64,000 nucleotides of DNA from Campylobacteraceae bacterium (GCA_027065385.1 JAMOOP010000130.1:20028-84027), one strand, 5' to 3'. Positions 34,997-44,248 are shown, counted from the first letter of the stretch. Program-made: numbers and translations. Notes: a model not told the origin generated them from the letters alone.

Positions 34997-35541
34997 TAGA
35001 AATTTTAAAAAAACAGTACGAAATAGAAGAAAAAGGTAATAGACTCTTTAAAATCAATATAGAAAAAGATAAGCTCTTAAATACTATAGATTTTATTAGT
35101 CTAAATAGTAACTTTATAACACTATCTCAAATAGCTTGTGCTGATTGGATAGAAGATGAGATTTTTAGTTTAAATTATATTTTAACTACTGATAGAAGAG
35201 ATAAAAATTTAATGGTTGAGGTTAATATTCCAAGAGTTGATAGTAAACTTCCAACCCTTTTAAATCTTTTTCCACAAGCTGAAGTTATGGAGAGAGATTT
35301 ACATGAGATGTATGGTATTGATTTTATTGGAAACCCTACTCTATACGATTTTGCTCTTGAAGATTGGAAAGAGATACCACCTTTAAGAAGAGAGTTTGAT
35401 ACTTTAGAGTATGTAAATAGTAACTTTGAATTTAGAAAAGGTAGAGAAGATAATAGAGATGTTAAGGTTGAGATAAAAAGAAGAAGAGCCGAAGCTAAAA
35501 AATTAAAAGCTAAAAAGGAGGCTAAAAATGGTAGCAGATAA
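34993..35541 (+). CDS. NuoC-like (30 kDa) subunit
   Basis: A 182-residue peripheral subunit of complex I-like enzymes that braces the large subunit. The signature MERDLHEMYGIDFIGNP followed by DWKEIPPLRREFD matches the complex I 30-kDa pattern. Its ribosome site AAAGGA and its start lie in the end of the YhcG-like gene, and it overlaps the NuoD-like gene by 14 bases. The Lys/Arg-rich tail (KVEIKRRRAEAKKLKAKK) is unusual and may contact the ferredoxin-like or large subunit. Confidence 0.9.
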   Translation: MIEILKKQYEIEEKGNRLFKINIEKDKLLNTIDFISLNSNFITLSQIACADWIEDEIFSLNYILTTDRRDKNLMVEVNIPRVDSKLPTLLNLFPQAEVMERDLHEMYGIDFIGNPTLYDFALEDWKEIPPLRREFDTLEYVNSNFEFRKGREDNRDVKVEIKRRRAEAKKLKAKKEAKNGSR

Positions 35542-36640
35542 TAGACTAATAAAAATCTATCATGGTCCTCAACACCCTGGTATTACTGGAAATATGAGTG
35601 TAGAGTTAGACCTTTTAGGAGAGACTATAAAAGGGGCTAGAACTCATGTAGGGTATCTGCACCGAGGGTTTGAAAAGTTGGTTGAGAGAAGAACTATTAT
35701 TCAAGCCTTTACTATAGTTTGTAGAATTTGTGTGCCTGAACCTGACCCAAATGAGGAGAATTTTGCAAGAGCCATTGAAAATTTAGCAGGTATTGAAATA
35801 AGTGATAGGGCAAAATATATTAGAACTATGGTTTTAGAGATGGCTAGAATTGCCTCTTTAATGTTATGGATTGGAGGACAGAGTGGCTCTATTGGACTTG
35901 GAACTGTTGGGCAGTGGAGTATATATGATAGAGATTTAATCTTAGACCTTTTTGAAGAGTTAACAGGAGGTAGAGTATATCACATGTATATTTACCCTGG
36001 GGGAGTTAGAAGAGAACTTCCTAATGGATTTTTAGAGAAACTTTCTCAACTTTTAGACTATTTGGAGAAGAGACTTCCACTATATGATAGTATCTTTTTT
36101 GAAAATAGCACCTTTAAAAAAAGAGCTATAGGGGTTGGAGTTGTTAAAAAAGAGGAGGCTTTAAAAAATGGGTATGTAGGGCAAGTTTTAAGAGGTTGTG
36201 GAATTAAAAGAGATGTAAGACGAGATAATCCATATTTGGTTTATAATAGTCTTGATTTTGAAATTCCAACTTTTGAGGGGTGTGATGTCTATGCTAGAGC
36301 AATGGTAAGAAGAGCTGAAATTAGAGAGTCTATTAAGATACTTAGACAAGTAATTAAACAGATGCCAAAAGAGGGACTAATTATGCAAAAGCTCCCAAAA
36401 CATAGAAAATTTAAAATCCCAAAAAATGATACATTAGTCTCAACCGAGTCAGCTAGAGGAGAATTTAATTATTATATGGCAGGAGATGGAACAGAGAAAA
36501 TTAGAAGAATGCAAGTAAGAGGTGCTTCACTTATTCATGGATTTACACTTTTAGAGAAACTTCTAATAGATGAAGAGCTTTCAAATGTGGCTATGATTAT
36601 GAATTCACTCGGTATCTGCCCACCTGAAATTGAAAGATAG
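35528..36640 (+). CDS. NuoD/hydrogenase-like large subunit with a CxPE pair
   Basis: A 370-residue large subunit of the [NiFe] hydrogenase/complex I family. YHGPQHPGITGNMSVELDLLG and HVGYLHRGFEKLVE are the family's N-terminal blocks. At the positions of the hydrogenase RICGIC motif it reads RICVPE (Cys-68, Glu-71), with an extra Cys-65. At the C-terminal DPCxxC motif it reads LGICPPEIER (Cys-364, Glu-367). Thus in both motifs the first Cys is kept and the second, which bridges Ni and Fe in hydrogenases, is Glu, each time as Cys-x-Pro-Glu. A standard [NiFe] centre is unlikely. AAGGAGG precedes the ATG. Mbx (sulfane reductase) and Ehr complexes are the nearest known kinds. Confidence 0.92.
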   Translation: MVADNRLIKIYHGPQHPGITGNMSVELDLLGETIKGARTHVGYLHRGFEKLVERRTIIQAFTIVCRICVPEPDPNEENFARAIENLAGIEISDRAKYIRTMVLEMARIASLMLWIGGQSGSIGLGTVGQWSIYDRDLILDLFEELTGGRVYHMYIYPGGVRRELPNGFLEKLSQLLDYLEKRLPLYDSIFFENSTFKKRAIGVGVVKKEEALKNGYVGQVLRGCGIKRDVRRDNPYLVYNSLDFEIPTFEGCDVYARAMVRRAEIRESIKILRQVIKQMPKEGLIMQKLPKHRKFKIPKNDTLVSTESARGEFNYYMAGDGTEKIRRMQVRGASLIHGFTLLEKLLIDEELSNVAMIMNSLGICPPEIER

Positions 36641-36649
36641 GAGAGAGAT

Positions 36650-37042
36650 ATGAAATTTAATTTAGATATAAAAGGAACAATAGCCCCATTTAATGCCATA
36701 GCACAACTTTTTGAACAGCCCAATACTATCTGTTATCCTAGTGAAAAGAAAGATACTATAAGTGGATATAGAGGATTTCACACTAATCTATTAACAAGTT
36801 GTATTGGGTGTGCAAATTGTCAAGATGTCTGTATGAATGAGGCTATAGATATGATACCAATAGAAGAGGATAAAAATCCAAAAAATAGTAGTGGGTGTAT
36901 TCCAAGAATAGATTATGGAAGATGTTGTTGGTGTAGTCTATGTACTGATGTTTGTCCTCCTAGCTCTCTTAAATTAGAAGATGATTGTATTTTTGCAACT
37001 GATAGTAGCAATAATTTTTTATATATGCCAAAGGATAAATAA
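36650..37042 (+). CDS. NuoI-like ferredoxin subunit, 2 x [4Fe-4S]
   Basis: A 130-residue polyferredoxin with two complete Cys-x2-Cys-x2-Cys-x3-Cys motifs: CIGCANCQDVC (about residues 48-58) and CCWCSLCTDVCP (about 86-97). The first lacks the usual Pro after the last Cys (Met instead). It should pass electrons to the NuoB-like cluster. It has no N-terminal membrane helix but a hydrophobic start resembling NuoI/MbxN. It overlaps the last gene by one base. Confidence 0.92.
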   Translation: MKFNLDIKGTIAPFNAIAQLFEQPNTICYPSEKKDTISGYRGFHTNLLTSCIGCANCQDVCMNEAIDMIPIEEDKNPKNSSGCIPRIDYGRCCWCSLCTDVCPPSSLKLEDDCIFATDSSNNFLYMPKDK

Positions 37043-37500
37043 TGTTAGCAAAATTTATATTACTTTTTATAGTTTGGATAGGACTTACAAACTCGTTAAA
37101 TATTCAAGAGTTAATAGTTGGAGCAGTAGTAGCTTTTACTGTTGCTAGATTTTTTACTCCAAACAGAGAGCTACATTTAAGGAAATTGGCTTTAAAATAT
37201 ATTAAATTTATTCCAATATTTTTAAAAAATTTAGTTCAATCAAATATAGCTGTAGCTAAAATTGTTTTAAATCCAAAATTACCAATTAATACAGGTATAG
37301 TTAAACTTCAAACCTCTTTAAAAGATGATTATGATAAGTTAATTTTAGCAAATGCCATAACTCTAACACCTGGTACAATTACTGTAGAGCTTAGAGATAA
37401 AGAGCTTTTTATCCATATTTTAAATATGGGTAGTTTAGATAGGGAGGTTTTACAAAAAGAGATTGTTGATGAATTAGAGAGAGGTATAACGCACAATTAA
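37042..37500 (+). CDS. mrpE: MrpE/MnhE-like membrane subunit
   Basis: A 152-residue protein with two N-terminal membrane helices and the MrpE block LILANAITLTPGTITVELRDKELFIHIL (residues about 95-122), which is diagnostic. It completes the Mrp set (A-tail, B, C, D, E, F, G) in the operon. It sits at the far end, after the peripheral subunits, and is followed by a strong hairpin. Confidence 0.92.
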   Translation: MLAKFILLFIVWIGLTNSLNIQELIVGAVVAFTVARFFTPNRELHLRKLALKYIKFIPIFLKNLVQSNIAVAKIVLNPKLPINTGIVKLQTSLKDDYDKLILANAITLTPGTITVELRDKELFIHILNMGSLDREVLQKEIVDELERGITHN

Positions 37501-37513
37501 ATAGTGCGTTATA
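37485..37513. terminator. Hairpin terminator at the end of the complex operon
   Basis: A perfect 10-bp stem (TATAACGCAC and its complement) with a 9-base loop. It covers the last codons of mrpE and lies just before the convergent stop of the pilus platform gene at 37521, so it can serve both directions. Confidence 0.8.
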
Positions 37514-37520
37514 ATCTTTC

Positions 37521-38765
37521 TTATTTCACAGCTTTTCCTAAATCCCACATAGGCATAAATATTCCTAGTGCCATTAAAAGAACTAATCCTGCAATAAAAA
37601 AGAGCATAATAGGCTCAATATAGGCTGCTAAGTTATCAATAAGGTCTTGAAATCTACTATCATAATAACCTGTTACTTTTTCTAACATGGCATCTAACTG
37701 TCCACTTGTCTCCCCTGCTCTTATCATCTGTAGAAGCATATTTTCAAATAGTTCAGTCTGTTCAAAAGCGTCTGATAATGATATACCTCTTGATATATTT
37801 GCATTTACAGTTAAGAGTTTCTGTTTAATATATAGGTTATCTACCATATCAACAGCAGTATCTAAAGCCTCCGATACTGGAATACCTGATTTTACTAACT
37901 CGCCAAATACTAAAGTGTATTTGTGCATTGTAGCAAAAAATATAATTTTATGAATAAGATAAAATCTTGGGTGTATTAATATCTTGTCAACTTTATATTT
38001 AAAATCTCTATTGGTTTTATAGGCGTGTATAAATAGAAATATTGTACTAGCTAAAAAGGCTAATACATATAGACCATAATTATTTAAAATATTTTCCAAA
38101 AATAGAAGTATTTGTGTAGGAACTGGTAACTCTGCTTTAAACTTCTCAAATATCTCTTTAAATTTAGGAACAACAACCATAATCAAAATGGTAAATGCTA
38201 CTCCCATAGCAGCCAAAGTAATAAGAGGTGTACGGATTGCTTTTTTAAACTTTTTAGTATTATCTCTAATGGATTCTAATATATCTGCTAGTTTATGGTA
38301 TGCTCCTGCTATATTACCTGTTTTTTCTCCTAGATTTGTCATGGCTAAAGCTACATGACCAAAATCCTCTTTAAATGGTTCTATTGAGTCACTAATTCCT
38401 TTACCTGCATTAATATCATTACTAATAGTTGTATATATCTTTTTTAACTTCTCATTTTCTGTATTTTTAGCCACCTCATCAATAGAGTCATGAATAGATA
38501 TACCAGCATCTGTCATAACAGCTATCTGTCTTATTGATGAGATTTTATTTCCAATATCTATTTTAGGTTCAAAAGAACCCTTTAATCCTCCTAGCATATC
38601 AGCTATTTTTGAACCAAAATCTGGTGTTGTCTCTTCAGCTTTTATTATATTAAATCCACTAAACTCTTGTTTTGCTGTCCTAATTGCACTTATTTTACTC
38701 TTTGCTTTTATAACCTCTTGTGTTCTTTTGCCTCTATGGCTCATTGTCACTTTATAGTAGTTCAT
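37521..38765 (-). CDS. MshG/PilC/GspF-like inner-membrane platform protein
   Basis: The polytopic platform of type IV pilus or type II secretion machines. It is 414 residues with two GspF domains (about 75-200 and 280-400), marked by QIAVMTDAGISIHDSID, ALAMTNLGEKTGNIAGAYHKLA and the similar YTLVFGELVKSGIPVSEALD, LLQMIRAGETSGQLDAMLEKV. Three transmembrane helices are seen. I chose the ATG at 38765, preceded by GGTAGG, instead of a TTG five codons earlier. It lies 4 bases after the ATPase stop, so the two are co-translated. It is the last gene of the MSH-type operon. Confidence 0.9.
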   Translation of the reverse strand: MNYYKVTMSHRGKRTQEVIKAKSKISAIRTAKQEFSGFNIIKAEETTPDFGSKIADMLGGLKGSFEPKIDIGNKISSIRQIAVMTDAGISIHDSIDEVAKNTENEKLKKIYTTISNDINAGKGISDSIEPFKEDFGHVALAMTNLGEKTGNIAGAYHKLADILESIRDNTKKFKKAIRTPLITLAAMGVAFTILIMVVVPKFKEIFEKFKAELPVPTQILLFLENILNNYGLYVLAFLASTIFLFIHAYKTNRDFKYKVDKILIHPRFYLIHKIIFFATMHKYTLVFGELVKSGIPVSEALDTAVDMVDNLYIKQKLLTVNANISRGISLSDAFEQTELFENMLLQMIRAGETSGQLDAMLEKVTGYYDSRFQDLIDNLAAYIEPIMLFFIAGLVLLMALGIFMPMWDLGKAVK

Positions 38766-38769
38766 TAAC

Positions 38770-40512
38770 CTACCTCGCAACTCTTAAGACCTCTTCAAGT
38801 GAGGTTTTTCCTTGAAGAGCCTTATTTACACCATCTTGAAGCATAGTTATAAATCCCTCTTTATATGCCTGTTCTCTCATTTTCTCTTTTGATGCACCGT
38901 TTGCTATCATTGTTGAGAGTTCTTCCGAGATTAATAAAACTTCTGAAATCATCTCTCTTCCTATATATCCACTATTATTACAAACAGCACACCCTTTACC
39001 TTTATAGAATTTAGGATTTTTAGGTAAATAGTGAGCTATCTCTTTTAAATTATCAGGATTTACATCTTTCTCTTCCTCTTTACAAACTTCACATATCTTT
39101 CTTACAAGTCTTTGACCTTGAATTCCAATAACAGCTCCTGCTAGTAGATAATCTTCTATTCCCATATCTTGCATTCTATTAATTGCCGATATTGCATCAT
39201 TTGTATGAAGTGTAGATAGAACTAAGTGTCCTGTTAACGCAGCTTCTATAGCAATTCTTAAAGTCTCTTGGTCTCGTATCTCCCCAATCATAATTTTATC
39301 TGGGTCTTGTCTAAGTATAGAACGAAGAGCTGCTGCAAATGTTAAACCTGTATTTGCACTAACTTGAACTTGTTGAATTCCACTCATTTGATACTCAACT
39401 GGGTCTTCAACTGTAATAATCTTATCTTTTACATCAATAATAGCATTCAATGCCCCATACAGAGTTGTAGTTTTTCCAGAACCCGTAGGTCCAGTTACTA
39501 GCATAATGCCATAAGGAGATTTTATACCTTTTGTAAACTTTTTATAAGCTATTGAGTTCATTCCTGCATCTTCTAGTTTTACTAAAGCTTTAGATTTATC
39601 TAATATCCTCATAACTATAGACTCACCAAAAAGAGTAGGTAGAGTTGAAACCCTAAAGTCATATACATTTCCGTCAACTATTTGTGTAAATCTTCCATCT
39701 TGTGGTTTCCTTTTTTCTGCAATATCAAGGTTAGATAGAAGTTTAGTTCTTGAAGCAAGAGGACCAAAGATTATTTTTTCTAATTTAAAATACTCTTGTA
39801 ACATTCCATCAACTCTATATCTAACTATACAGTTGTGTTCTGTAGCTTCTATATGAATATCACTAGCTTTTCCATCAATTGCTGTTTTTAAAATAGTCTC
39901 AATAAGTTTTAAAACAGCAGGAGACTCTTTACTATCATCTGCTGTCTCACTTGCACCCTCTGTTAGGTCATGTTTAATATCTTCTGAAAACTCTCCAACC
40001 TCTTCATTTGTTTTAAGTTTTAGAAGCTCTTTTTGTATCATTTTCTCTTTAGCAATAGCTATTTCCATAATTTTACCACGGAAAAATCTCTCTATTGCAC
40101 CTTTTGCTTCAAAATCAGATGGATTTGCAAATGCTACAGTTACTACAGAATCTTGAACATAAAGAGGAAGAGCATTATATCTTAGTAGCTGTTTTAAAGG
40201 CAATCTCTCTACTAATTTATAATCTATATCTATATCATTTATCTCTATATATTTAATATCTAAATTAGAGGCTATTCTTTTTAAAATTCTAGTTGTATCT
40301 ATTCCATGTATAGGCTCTAAATCGTCCATCTCAATAGTATGTAATCTAAGTTCTTTAATTAAAGCCTCTTCCATTTGAGCAATATTTATAATCTTAACTT
40401 TAATAAGATTTTCAATATTAACTCTCTCTTCGCCATATTTTTTTATAAAAAGGTCTAATTTACTCTGGTCTATAACACCATTATCTATTAATATATCTAA
40501 AACTCTTTGCAT
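38770..40512 (-). CDS. MshE/PilB/GspE-like assembly ATPase
   Basis: The hexameric cytoplasmic ATPase that drives pilus extension or secretion; 580 residues. It has an N-terminal MshEN-like region (about 1-170), a Walker A GPTGSGKTTTLYGAL, an Asp box (TVEDPVEY), Walker B ILRQDPDKIMIGEIRD and the His box LSTLHTNDA. The zinc-binding tetracysteine is CEVC and CAVC, about residues 480-520. MshEN domains in Vibrio MshE bind cyclic-di-GMP; binding here is possible but not shown. AAGGAG lies upstream of the ATG. Confidence 0.93.
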   Translation of the reverse strand: MQRVLDILIDNGVIDQSKLDLFIKKYGEERVNIENLIKVKIINIAQMEEALIKELRLHTIEMDDLEPIHGIDTTRILKRIASNLDIKYIEINDIDIDYKLVERLPLKQLLRYNALPLYVQDSVVTVAFANPSDFEAKGAIERFFRGKIMEIAIAKEKMIQKELLKLKTNEEVGEFSEDIKHDLTEGASETADDSKESPAVLKLIETILKTAIDGKASDIHIEATEHNCIVRYRVDGMLQEYFKLEKIIFGPLASRTKLLSNLDIAEKRKPQDGRFTQIVDGNVYDFRVSTLPTLFGESIVMRILDKSKALVKLEDAGMNSIAYKKFTKGIKSPYGIMLVTGPTGSGKTTTLYGALNAIIDVKDKIITVEDPVEYQMSGIQQVQVSANTGLTFAAALRSILRQDPDKIMIGEIRDQETLRIAIEAALTGHLVLSTLHTNDAISAINRMQDMGIEDYLLAGAVIGIQGQRLVRKICEVCKEEEKDVNPDNLKEIAHYLPKNPKFYKGKGCAVCNNSGYIGREMISEVLLISEELSTMIANGASKEKMREQAYKEGFITMLQDGVNKALQGKTSLEEVLRVAR

Positions 40513-40520
40513 CTTTTCTC

Positions 40521-41063
40521 CTAATATATATATCGTTTTATAAATTTACTATCTTTATAAATATCAACCACCATAAGATTTTTATTTGATGTTTTTTTAA
40601 TATATAGCTGATATTTAATAGTACTATCTTGACTATCTTTCAATATATAAATGTCATCTTTTAAGTTATATCTCTTTTTAACAAAGAGATTAAAAATCTT
40701 TGACAAAATAAAATCTGTTTTTGGTAGTTTAAGTTCACCTAACTCTTTATGGTCTAAGAGTGCCTGTTTTAGTAACTGTTTTTGTAATAGAATAGTTCCA
40801 AAATAACTAGCATTCTCTCTTGAACTCTTTGTACTATTTAACCTTACCATTGGAATAGCTATACGATTTATATTATTAGTCTCTAAACAAGATAAACCAT
40901 AAAGAGTTAAAAACTTTTCGCTATTTCTATTTTTTTTAAAATATTTAAAGGCGTAATTACACCCTTTATTATATTTTTGCTTCTCATATAGTTTATATAG
41001 AGTTGATAGATTTGAAGAGAATATAGTTGAAGTAAATAGAATAAAAAATATAACTACTCTCAT
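40521..41063 (-). CDS. Exported protein of the pilus operon, unknown
   Basis: A 180-residue protein with an N-terminal signal peptide (MRVVIFFILFTSTIFSS). The middle is helical and TPR-like (LYEKQKYNKGCNYAFKYFKKN, FLTLYGLSCLETN). The C-terminal third looks like beta strands (KYQLYIKKTS, NLMVVDIYKDS). I do not recognise a family. It is packed between the assembly ATPase and the TPR protein, sharing its start with the stop of the latter, which ties it to pilus assembly. Confidence 0.65.
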   Translation of the reverse strand: MRVVIFFILFTSTIFSSNLSTLYKLYEKQKYNKGCNYAFKYFKKNRNSEKFLTLYGLSCLETNNINRIAIPMVRLNSTKSSRENASYFGTILLQKQLLKQALLDHKELGELKLPKTDFILSKIFNLFVKKRYNLKDDIYILKDSQDSTIKYQLYIKKTSNKNLMVVDIYKDSKFIKRYIY

Positions 41064-41899
41064 TATATACTCTTTGAACTAATTTTTTCTATTAAAAGTT
41101 TTACTTTTGCTGATTTAGTCTGATTATAATAGGCTATTAAAATTTTTAATGCCTCTTTTTTCTTTCCTAGTGCATCTTTACTTTTAGCAAAAAGTAGCCA
41201 ACTCTCTTCTATATTTTTATCTAAATTATTAGCTTTTAATGCCCACTCTTCGGACTTTTTATAATTACCTGCTCTATAATAAGCTTTTGCTATAAGAAGA
41301 GCCTCTCTTGGATTTTTATTTTCATTAAACTTCTCTTTCATAATATTCATATAGTTACTAGTTGTTCTTTTAAAATCTATTTTTTTCTTATCTTGTTTTA
41401 TTAAAATTTTATGCTTTTTAGTTGATAGCTCCTTAGCCGTTAAATAGTCTGACTCTTTTGCTCTTATTAATTTTTTTCTTTTTTCTATATGTTTTTTTCT
41501 ATAAGTCTCTTTTCTTTTAATAGTTTTTTTTGAATGCACCTTCTCTTTAGTAATATCTTTAGCCTTTTCACTCTCTAAATCAATAATTGGTATTGTAGGA
41601 GATAAAGAGACTATATCACTTTGTTTATCTTCTACTTTTTCTATTACCTCTTTTACTATGGTTGGTATTGGCATAGGTTTATTAATTGTAATATTTTTAT
41701 CTTCTACTCTTTTAACAGCTGACATTACAGCTGTAGGTTTAGTAATCTCTTTTTTATCCATATTTAAATCTAATTTATATAATATATAGTATCCACCATA
41801 AATCAATAAAATTACAATAGCTATAATAGAAAAGAGTAAAAGAAAACTTTTTGTTTTATATTTGTACCATCTTTTTTCAAGTTCTTTTGTATTAATCAT
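41063..41899 (-). CDS. Membrane-anchored TPR protein (MshN/PilF-like)
   Basis: A 278-residue protein with one N-terminal membrane helix (about 17-38), a long Lys/Glu/Thr-rich linker and a C-terminal TPR region (about 200-275) with repeats such as NPREALLIAKAYYRAGNYKKSEEWALKANNLDKN and ESWLLFAKSKDALGKKKEAL. In MSH loci this place is held by MshN, thought to act in secretin or platform assembly. Its start overlaps the AAA gene by 8 bases. Confidence 0.75.
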   Translation of the reverse strand: MINTKELEKRWYKYKTKSFLLLFSIIAIVILLIYGGYYILYKLDLNMDKKEITKPTAVMSAVKRVEDKNITINKPMPIPTIVKEVIEKVEDKQSDIVSLSPTIPIIDLESEKAKDITKEKVHSKKTIKRKETYRKKHIEKRKKLIRAKESDYLTAKELSTKKHKILIKQDKKKIDFKRTTSNYMNIMKEKFNENKNPREALLIAKAYYRAGNYKKSEEWALKANNLDKNIEESWLLFAKSKDALGKKKEALKILIAYYNQTKSAKVKLLIEKISSKSI

Positions 41900-42710
41900 G
41901 TATATATCCTATCTTTATTGCTGTCATCTCTAAAATTTTTTTAGATAACTTTGTTGTTCCTGAAATCTTCTCCGGGTTATAAATATCGTAGTACTCATAG
42001 ATATTAAAAATAATATATAAAAATTTATTTGTCTCTCTAAAGTTACCTTTTGTATAGGTGTGAATAAATTTAATATCTTTTTTACTTATCATATTGGCAA
42101 CCTCAACAAAACCTTTTTTTATAAGCTTTTTTTGTATATAAATCTCTAAATCTTCAATAGATGCGTTTTTAAGCTCAACAATCTCCCAAATACGAGTTTT
42201 AAAATGCTCTTTTGCTATAATATCTTCATTTTCTGTCTTATGTAAAGTTATAACAAATTTAACAACCCTTGTATCAGATAGCAATCTAATCTTTTCCATA
42301 AGTGCTTCACTATATAGTTGGCACTCATCTAATAAAAATACAATCTCTCTTTTACCTTTAAGTTTTTGACAATATTTTAAAAGACCATCAAAATTAACAC
42401 GCATATTTGGAGGAATTGATTGAGAAGAGATTGATTCATATATATTTTTTAAAAACTCCTTTTCACTAAGAATTGGAGCTTCAAAATAGTGTATTTCTCT
42501 TTTATCTTTTAAATTATGAAAAAGCCTATTTAAAATCATACTCTTTCCAGTACCTGGTTTTCCAAAAAGAAGTATCATTTTTAGAGGTTTATCTAAACTC
42601 TCCTCTAATATATGATAGTTAAAAAGAGTGGTCTCTAGCTCTACAAAATTGTCATTATTGACTGTATCTATAAAAATATTTTTTATATCACTATATTTAC
42701 TTCTTTTCAT
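41892..42710 (-). CDS. MshM/ExeA-like AAA ATPase
   Basis: A 272-residue ATPase with Walker A GKPGTGKS (about residue 47) and Walker B EIVFLLDECQL (about 125), followed by sensor 1 KFVITLH. It belongs to the ExeA/MshM group, which helps multimerise or place the secretin. No peptidoglycan-binding tail is present, unlike ExeA. It overlaps the secretin stop by 14 bases. Confidence 0.85.
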   Translation of the reverse strand: MKRSKYSDIKNIFIDTVNNDNFVELETTLFNYHILEESLDKPLKMILLFGKPGTGKSMILNRLFHNLKDKREIHYFEAPILSEKEFLKNIYESISSQSIPPNMRVNFDGLLKYCQKLKGKREIVFLLDECQLYSEALMEKIRLLSDTRVVKFVITLHKTENEDIIAKEHFKTRIWEIVELKNASIEDLEIYIQKKLIKKGFVEVANMISKKDIKFIHTYTKGNFRETNKFLYIIFNIYEYYDIYNPEKISGTTKLSKKILEMTAIKIGYIHD

Positions 42711-44247
42711 CTTTAAGCTTTCGATATCCTAACTCTTCTAGGGATAACTCTTTCTCTTTAGTAATAATATGTGGTGTAATTACAAGTACTAACTCCTCAA
42801 CATTATTAATCTTTACCTCTCTTTTAAAGATAGTATCAAGAAGTGGTAAATCTCCTAAAAGTGGAACTTTAGAGACCTTAGTTCCTGTTTTAGAAGATAT
42901 AAGTCCACCTAAGATTACATGTTGTCCATCTTGCATAGTTACAACAGAAGATATTTGCTTTCTTGATAAATCTGGTGGAATATTTCTTGAACCTGTATTA
43001 TCTCTTTGAACTGCATCTAGCGTATCAGAGATTGAAGGGTTAATCTTTAGCGTAATGGTTCCATCTTCTGCAATCTCTGGTGTAATATCTAGTAAAATAC
43101 CTGCAAAAACAGAGTCTATTATCTCCCCACTTGTTGAAGTTCCTGCTCCATTACTACCTTGTAAAACTGATTGAGATTGAATTTTATAAAAAAGTTCATT
43201 ACCAACTGAAATTAGTGCTGGTTGATTATTTAGAGTTAATACTTTTGGGTTAGAGATAGACTTAACATCTCCTTGTGTCTTTAAAAACTTAATAATATCA
43301 TTCATTTTTACAGAACCAGTAGCAACTATTGCTCTAGCATTAGGAAGTCCACCCTCTCCTAACTCTCCACTACCAATGCTATTTCCTCCTCCTGCTTCAC
43401 TACTCCAACCAACAGAGGTAAGATTTTTCTTAGCTAAAGCAAAGGTAGATACTGCAATATTTTGCATACTATATAACTGACTCCAATCAACACCTGTTGT
43501 TGAACTATCATCAAACGATACACTTAAAATACTAACATCAATTAAAACTTGATTTTTTAACTGTTTTGAAATTTCATTAATATATGTAGATACTCTTTTT
43601 AACTGTTGAGGCGTACCTGTTACTGTAATCATTCCAGCTTCAGCATTTACAATAGGTTCTGGTGCTTTATAGTTATCTTCTGGTCTATTAATTAGGCTAT
43701 GTAATTCTTTTGTAATAGTTGTCCAAAACTTAAAATCATCACTACTTTCAATAGATACACCTGTTTTTGAACCATTTACTCCACCTTCACCTCCACCATC
43801 TTTTCCACCTGAACTGCCACTACCATTACTATTATTAGCAATAGTTACATGAGCATTGCTTTTTCCTGTTCTATCACCTGATAGATAATCTAATCTAAAA
43901 GTTTTGGTTTTAAGATAAGAGATTTTAAGTCTATTTCCATCTAACTCATACCCTATATTATTTTCAGTTAAAATAACATCTAAAAACTCATTAAGTGAAG
44001 CATTTTGTAAATTTACAAAATATAGATGTTCTTGAAGTCTTTTTTTAGCCTCTTTATCTTTTACAATAATAGTAAGTCCACACTCATCTGCAATATTCTC
44101 AATAACATCACTATAGGTTAATGAACTATTAAGTGTTGCTGTAAACATTTGAGTAGCACAACCTCTAGCCTCTGCTTTAACTAATATTAAATTTAAAAAT
44201 AGAGATAATAGTAATAGTGTCTTTATATTTTTTTTTAAAAATCTCAT
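42697..44247 (-). CDS. mshL: MshL-like secretin
   Basis: The outer-membrane secretin channel of the pilus/secretion system; 516 residues with a signal peptide. The N-terminal STN/N0 part (about 35-115) is followed by a Ser/Gly-rich linker (NNSNGSGSSGGKDGGG), an N1 domain (VTGTPQQLKRVSTYINEI), and the secretin core with NPKVLTLNNQPALISVGNE and the hallmark VTMQDGQHVILGGLI and PLLGDLPLLDTIFKR. I chose the ATG at 44247 because AAAGGA lies 8 bases upstream. It starts 1 base after the preceding gene's stop. Confidence 0.92.
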   Translation of the reverse strand: MRFLKKNIKTLLLLSLFLNLILVKAEARGCATQMFTATLNSSLTYSDVIENIADECGLTIIVKDKEAKKRLQEHLYFVNLQNASLNEFLDVILTENNIGYELDGNRLKISYLKTKTFRLDYLSGDRTGKSNAHVTIANNSNGSGSSGGKDGGGEGGVNGSKTGVSIESSDDFKFWTTITKELHSLINRPEDNYKAPEPIVNAEAGMITVTGTPQQLKRVSTYINEISKQLKNQVLIDVSILSVSFDDSSTTGVDWSQLYSMQNIAVSTFALAKKNLTSVGWSSEAGGGNSIGSGELGEGGLPNARAIVATGSVKMNDIIKFLKTQGDVKSISNPKVLTLNNQPALISVGNELFYKIQSQSVLQGSNGAGTSTSGEIIDSVFAGILLDITPEIAEDGTITLKINPSISDTLDAVQRDNTGSRNIPPDLSRKQISSVVTMQDGQHVILGGLISSKTGTKVSKVPLLGDLPLLDTIFKREVKINNVEELVLVITPHIITKEKELSLEELGYRKLKDEKK

Positions 44248-44248
44248 T

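Noticed and set aside
35528-36640. Genuine [NiFe] hydrogenase large subunit
   Set aside because: The two bridging cysteines are replaced by Glu, and no maturation genes lie nearby, so I did not call it a hydrogenase.
37687-37953. Plus-strand frame opposite the pilus platform gene
   Set aside because: It lies wholly inside a well-supported gene on the other strand and has no homology or ribosome site that I recognise.
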